50,691 nucleotides of DNA, from assembly GCA_034432935.1 (NCBI GenBank), contig DAOUBD010000069.1, positions 1 to 50,691 of the forward strand. Reading direction: 5' to 3'. The notes below the pieces were generated by a model that did no database searches, was not told where the DNA came from, and saw nothing but the letters and a program-made list of their open reading frames with translations. Below, piece after piece: positions 49,391 through 50,691 of this stretch. This DNA comes from DAOUAG01 sp034432935 (GTDB lineage: Bacteria > Chloroflexota > Dehalococcoidia > SM23-28-2 > RBG-16-64-32). A program made the position numbers and the translations under genes. How positions within the stretch are numbered: the first letter of the stretch is position 1; every line of letters starts with the position of its first letter.

Positions 49391-49633
49391 CTAACGGCGG
49401 TCTCCCAGCCGCGCCACCAGACCTTCGCTCAGGTGGCAGGCAATGCCCATCAGGAAGGCCCCGGCAACGATGGCGAATCCCACCTTCACTACCGTCAGCA
49501 TCGCTTGCCCCGCATCTTCGCTGTTGGTGGCCACCAAAGGCAGCGTTAGCGTCACAGCGATGATGCCGAGCAGCACGCCGAGGCTCCCCCACAGGAACCA
49601 GTTCCCCAGGCGGCAAACGCGATCGCGCCGCAT
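49391..49633 (-). CDS. small two-helix membrane protein of redox operon
   Basis: 80 residues with two hydrophobic helices (FLWGSLGVLLGIIAVTLTLPLV and VGFAIVAGAFLMGIACHLSEGL) and a basic N-terminus, so both ends probably face the cytoplasm. One His (ACHLSEG) in the second helix could touch haem or quinone. It starts after GGGGGTG and lies between nrfD and torD with gaps of 37 and 1 bp. I know no family for it; a small accessory subunit of the NrfD complex is the simplest idea. Confidence 0.7.
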   Translation of the reverse strand: MRRDRVCRLGNWFLWGSLGVLLGIIAVTLTLPLVATNSEDAGQAMLTVVKVGFAIVAGAFLMGIACHLSEGLVARLGDRR

Positions 49634-49670
49634 AACTTTTCACCCCCTTTTGGGAGCGGATCCCAACCGC

Positions 49671-50691
49671 CTAATCTCGCTCCATAAGCCCGGGCTCCTC
49701 GCACAGCCCAGGCCGCTCACCCGCTGGGGCCGGACTGGACTCAGGCAGATCCGTAAGCGGGAAGACCTTCGCAAACACCAGAAAGCCCAAGACCCCTAGC
49801 GCGTACACCCCTACGATGATGGCCAGCTCGTCCCAAGTTGGGTGATAGCTGGCGATGGTATACGGAAAAACGAACAGCTCGTCGGGGTGCTGACTGAATC
49901 TGGTGAACTGGGGCGCCAGCACAATGTTCACTCGCTCGGCCAGGACCCCTGCCACCACTAGGGCTGAGGCCAGGGCGATCCCCGCCGCCGGCGAAAGCCT
50001 GGGCGCCAGCGACACGAAGAAGACGGCCGCAAGGGCGCTCAGAAGAACCGCCAGGGTTGTCCCCGACAGGTCCATACCGCCAAGAGAGACCGACTGCTCC
50101 GGAGAACGATCCACAGAGAAGGAAAGGGCCGCCGCCACCAGGGCGATTGCGGCGAGGCCCGCCGTCGCCACCCCCGCCAGCACCGGGCGAGGCGCTCTGA
50201 CCGGCGCCACCGCGGGCCGAGGCACCAACAGGACGTACGCCAGGATCACCAATGGAGCCACCAGCCCCAGCAACAGGTCGAACCAGAAGAATATGGCGTA
50301 GTCCCCCTCTATCAGCTCTTGGAAGAAGGCGTGGGGCGAGACCTCCCGGGCGTAGACCACCGTCAAGAACTCCGAGAAGAGGAAGTAGCCCAGGAGAGGT
50401 ATGGCCAGTAGGATGAGGCGGCCTAGGGCCGCTATCGTCTCGTCTCCCACCTGAGCGCGAAACAGCCGCTGCGCCGCGAACGAGACCATAGTGACCAGGG
50501 CCAGCCCCGAAGCCAAAGCCGAACCGACGAAGACCGGCGCCAGAAGCGCCGTGTGCCAACCGGGGGTCGCCTTGGTCAGCCCCATGATCCAGGCCGTCAC
50601 AGAGTGCAGCAGCACCGCAGCCGGAATAGAGGTGAAAGCCAGCACCCGCAAGATGGCGGCATCTCGCCTGAGCGCCTCCGGCGAATCATCG
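49671..50691 (-). CDS. NrfD/PsrC-like membrane quinone-interacting subunit (5' end cut by window)
   Basis: Integral membrane protein of the NrfD/PsrC family, which exchanges electrons between menaquinone and a Fe-S subunit on the outer face. At least eight hydrophobic helices are visible (for example IPAAVLLHSVTAWIMGL, ALLAPVFVGSALASGLALVTMVSF, FFWFDLLLGLVAPLVILAYVLL). SPHAFFQELIEGDYAIFFWFDLLLG is a conserved NrfD block. The frame is open to the window end (RRDAAILRVLAF precedes the TTG at 50651), so the start lies outside. The first residues seen match the middle of known family members, so about 80-120 residues are missing. Confidence 0.88.
   Translation of the reverse strand, partial: DDSPEALRRDAAILRVLAFTSIPAAVLLHSVTAWIMGLTKATPGWHTALLAPVFVGSALASGLALVTMVSFAAQRLFRAQVGDETIAALGRLILLAIPLLGYFLFSEFLTVVYAREVSPHAFFQELIEGDYAIFFWFDLLLGLVAPLVILAYVLLVPRPAVAPVRAPRPVLAGVATAGLAAIALVAAALSFSVDRSPEQSVSLGGMDLSGTTLAVLLSALAAVFFVSLAPRLSPAAGIALASALVVAGVLAERVNIVLAPQFTRFSQHPDELFVFPYTIASYHPTWDELAIIVGVYALGVLGFLVFAKVFPLTDLPESSPAPAGERPGLCEEPGLMERD

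Overview
The window is GC-rich and tightly packed, with 47 protein genes (two of them cut by the window edges) and one tmRNA. No insertion sequence, prophage, CRISPR array, rRNA or tRNA was seen. The gene set suggests a free-living, respiring bacterium of the Chloroflexota, perhaps a non-dehalogenating relative of Dehalococcoidia. The pointers are archaeal-type phosphoglycerate mutase next to tpiA, a pyrophosphate-type phosphofructokinase, LL-diaminopimelate aminotransferase, a class III PHA synthase, a TreT-like trehalose synthase and a mycofactocin-type dehydrogenase. This placement is inferred from gene content only.

Layout. 1-8.7 kb is core metabolism: apgM (5' cut), tpiA, miaA, dapF, a YetF-like membrane protein, a Crp/Fnr regulator, a methyltransferase, dapL and hflX. 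8.8-14.1 kb holds a quinone-oxidoreductase-like gene, an arsR-arsM arsenic pair and an orphan molybdopterin catalytic subunit of the NarG/ethylbenzene dehydrogenase type. 14.1-17.4 kb (minus strand) has an acyl-CoA ligase, a flavodoxin-like protein, a zinc-ribbon protein of unknown function and a PTPS-family gene whose motif suggests folate rather than queuosine synthesis. 17.7-22.8 kb is protein quality control (S41 protease, smpB, ssrA) interrupted by a marR-mmpL export operon on the other strand.

22.8-30.1 kb is a storage region: TreT-like glycosyltransferase, then padR(phaQ-like)-phaE-like-phaC-SDR read leftward, a phasin-like gene read rightward from a nearly symmetrical shared promoter, a lipase-like hydrolase and a wax ester synthase/DGAT. 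30.3-36.2 kb has a GNAT, a FabF-like ketosynthase, an HtrA protease, a carboxymuconolactone-decarboxylase-like protein coupled to a mycofactocin-type SDR, and a PDZ protein with a Gly/His-rich tail. 36.4-38.8 kb couples a PPi-type phosphofructokinase to a LacD-like class I aldolase; together with tpiA and apgM this covers part of a reversible lower-energy glycolysis.

38.8-47.2 kb is an acyclic-terpene/leucine-type catabolic island: an acyl-CoA dehydrogenase diverges from five translationally coupled genes (acyl-CoA carboxylase beta and alpha, a TIGR03084-type DinB-fold protein, an enoyl-CoA hydratase, AtuA-like). 47.2-50.7 kb (minus strand, cut at the edge) encodes the end of a membrane redox operon: NrfD-like quinone-interacting subunit, a small membrane protein, a TorD-type chaperone and an unusual ferredoxin/FlpD-like fusion. 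The molybdenum catalytic subunit expected upstream of nrfD would lie outside the window. The best candidates for something little described are this last operon, the orphan molybdoenzyme beside arsM, and the mirror-image promoter between padR and the phasin gene.
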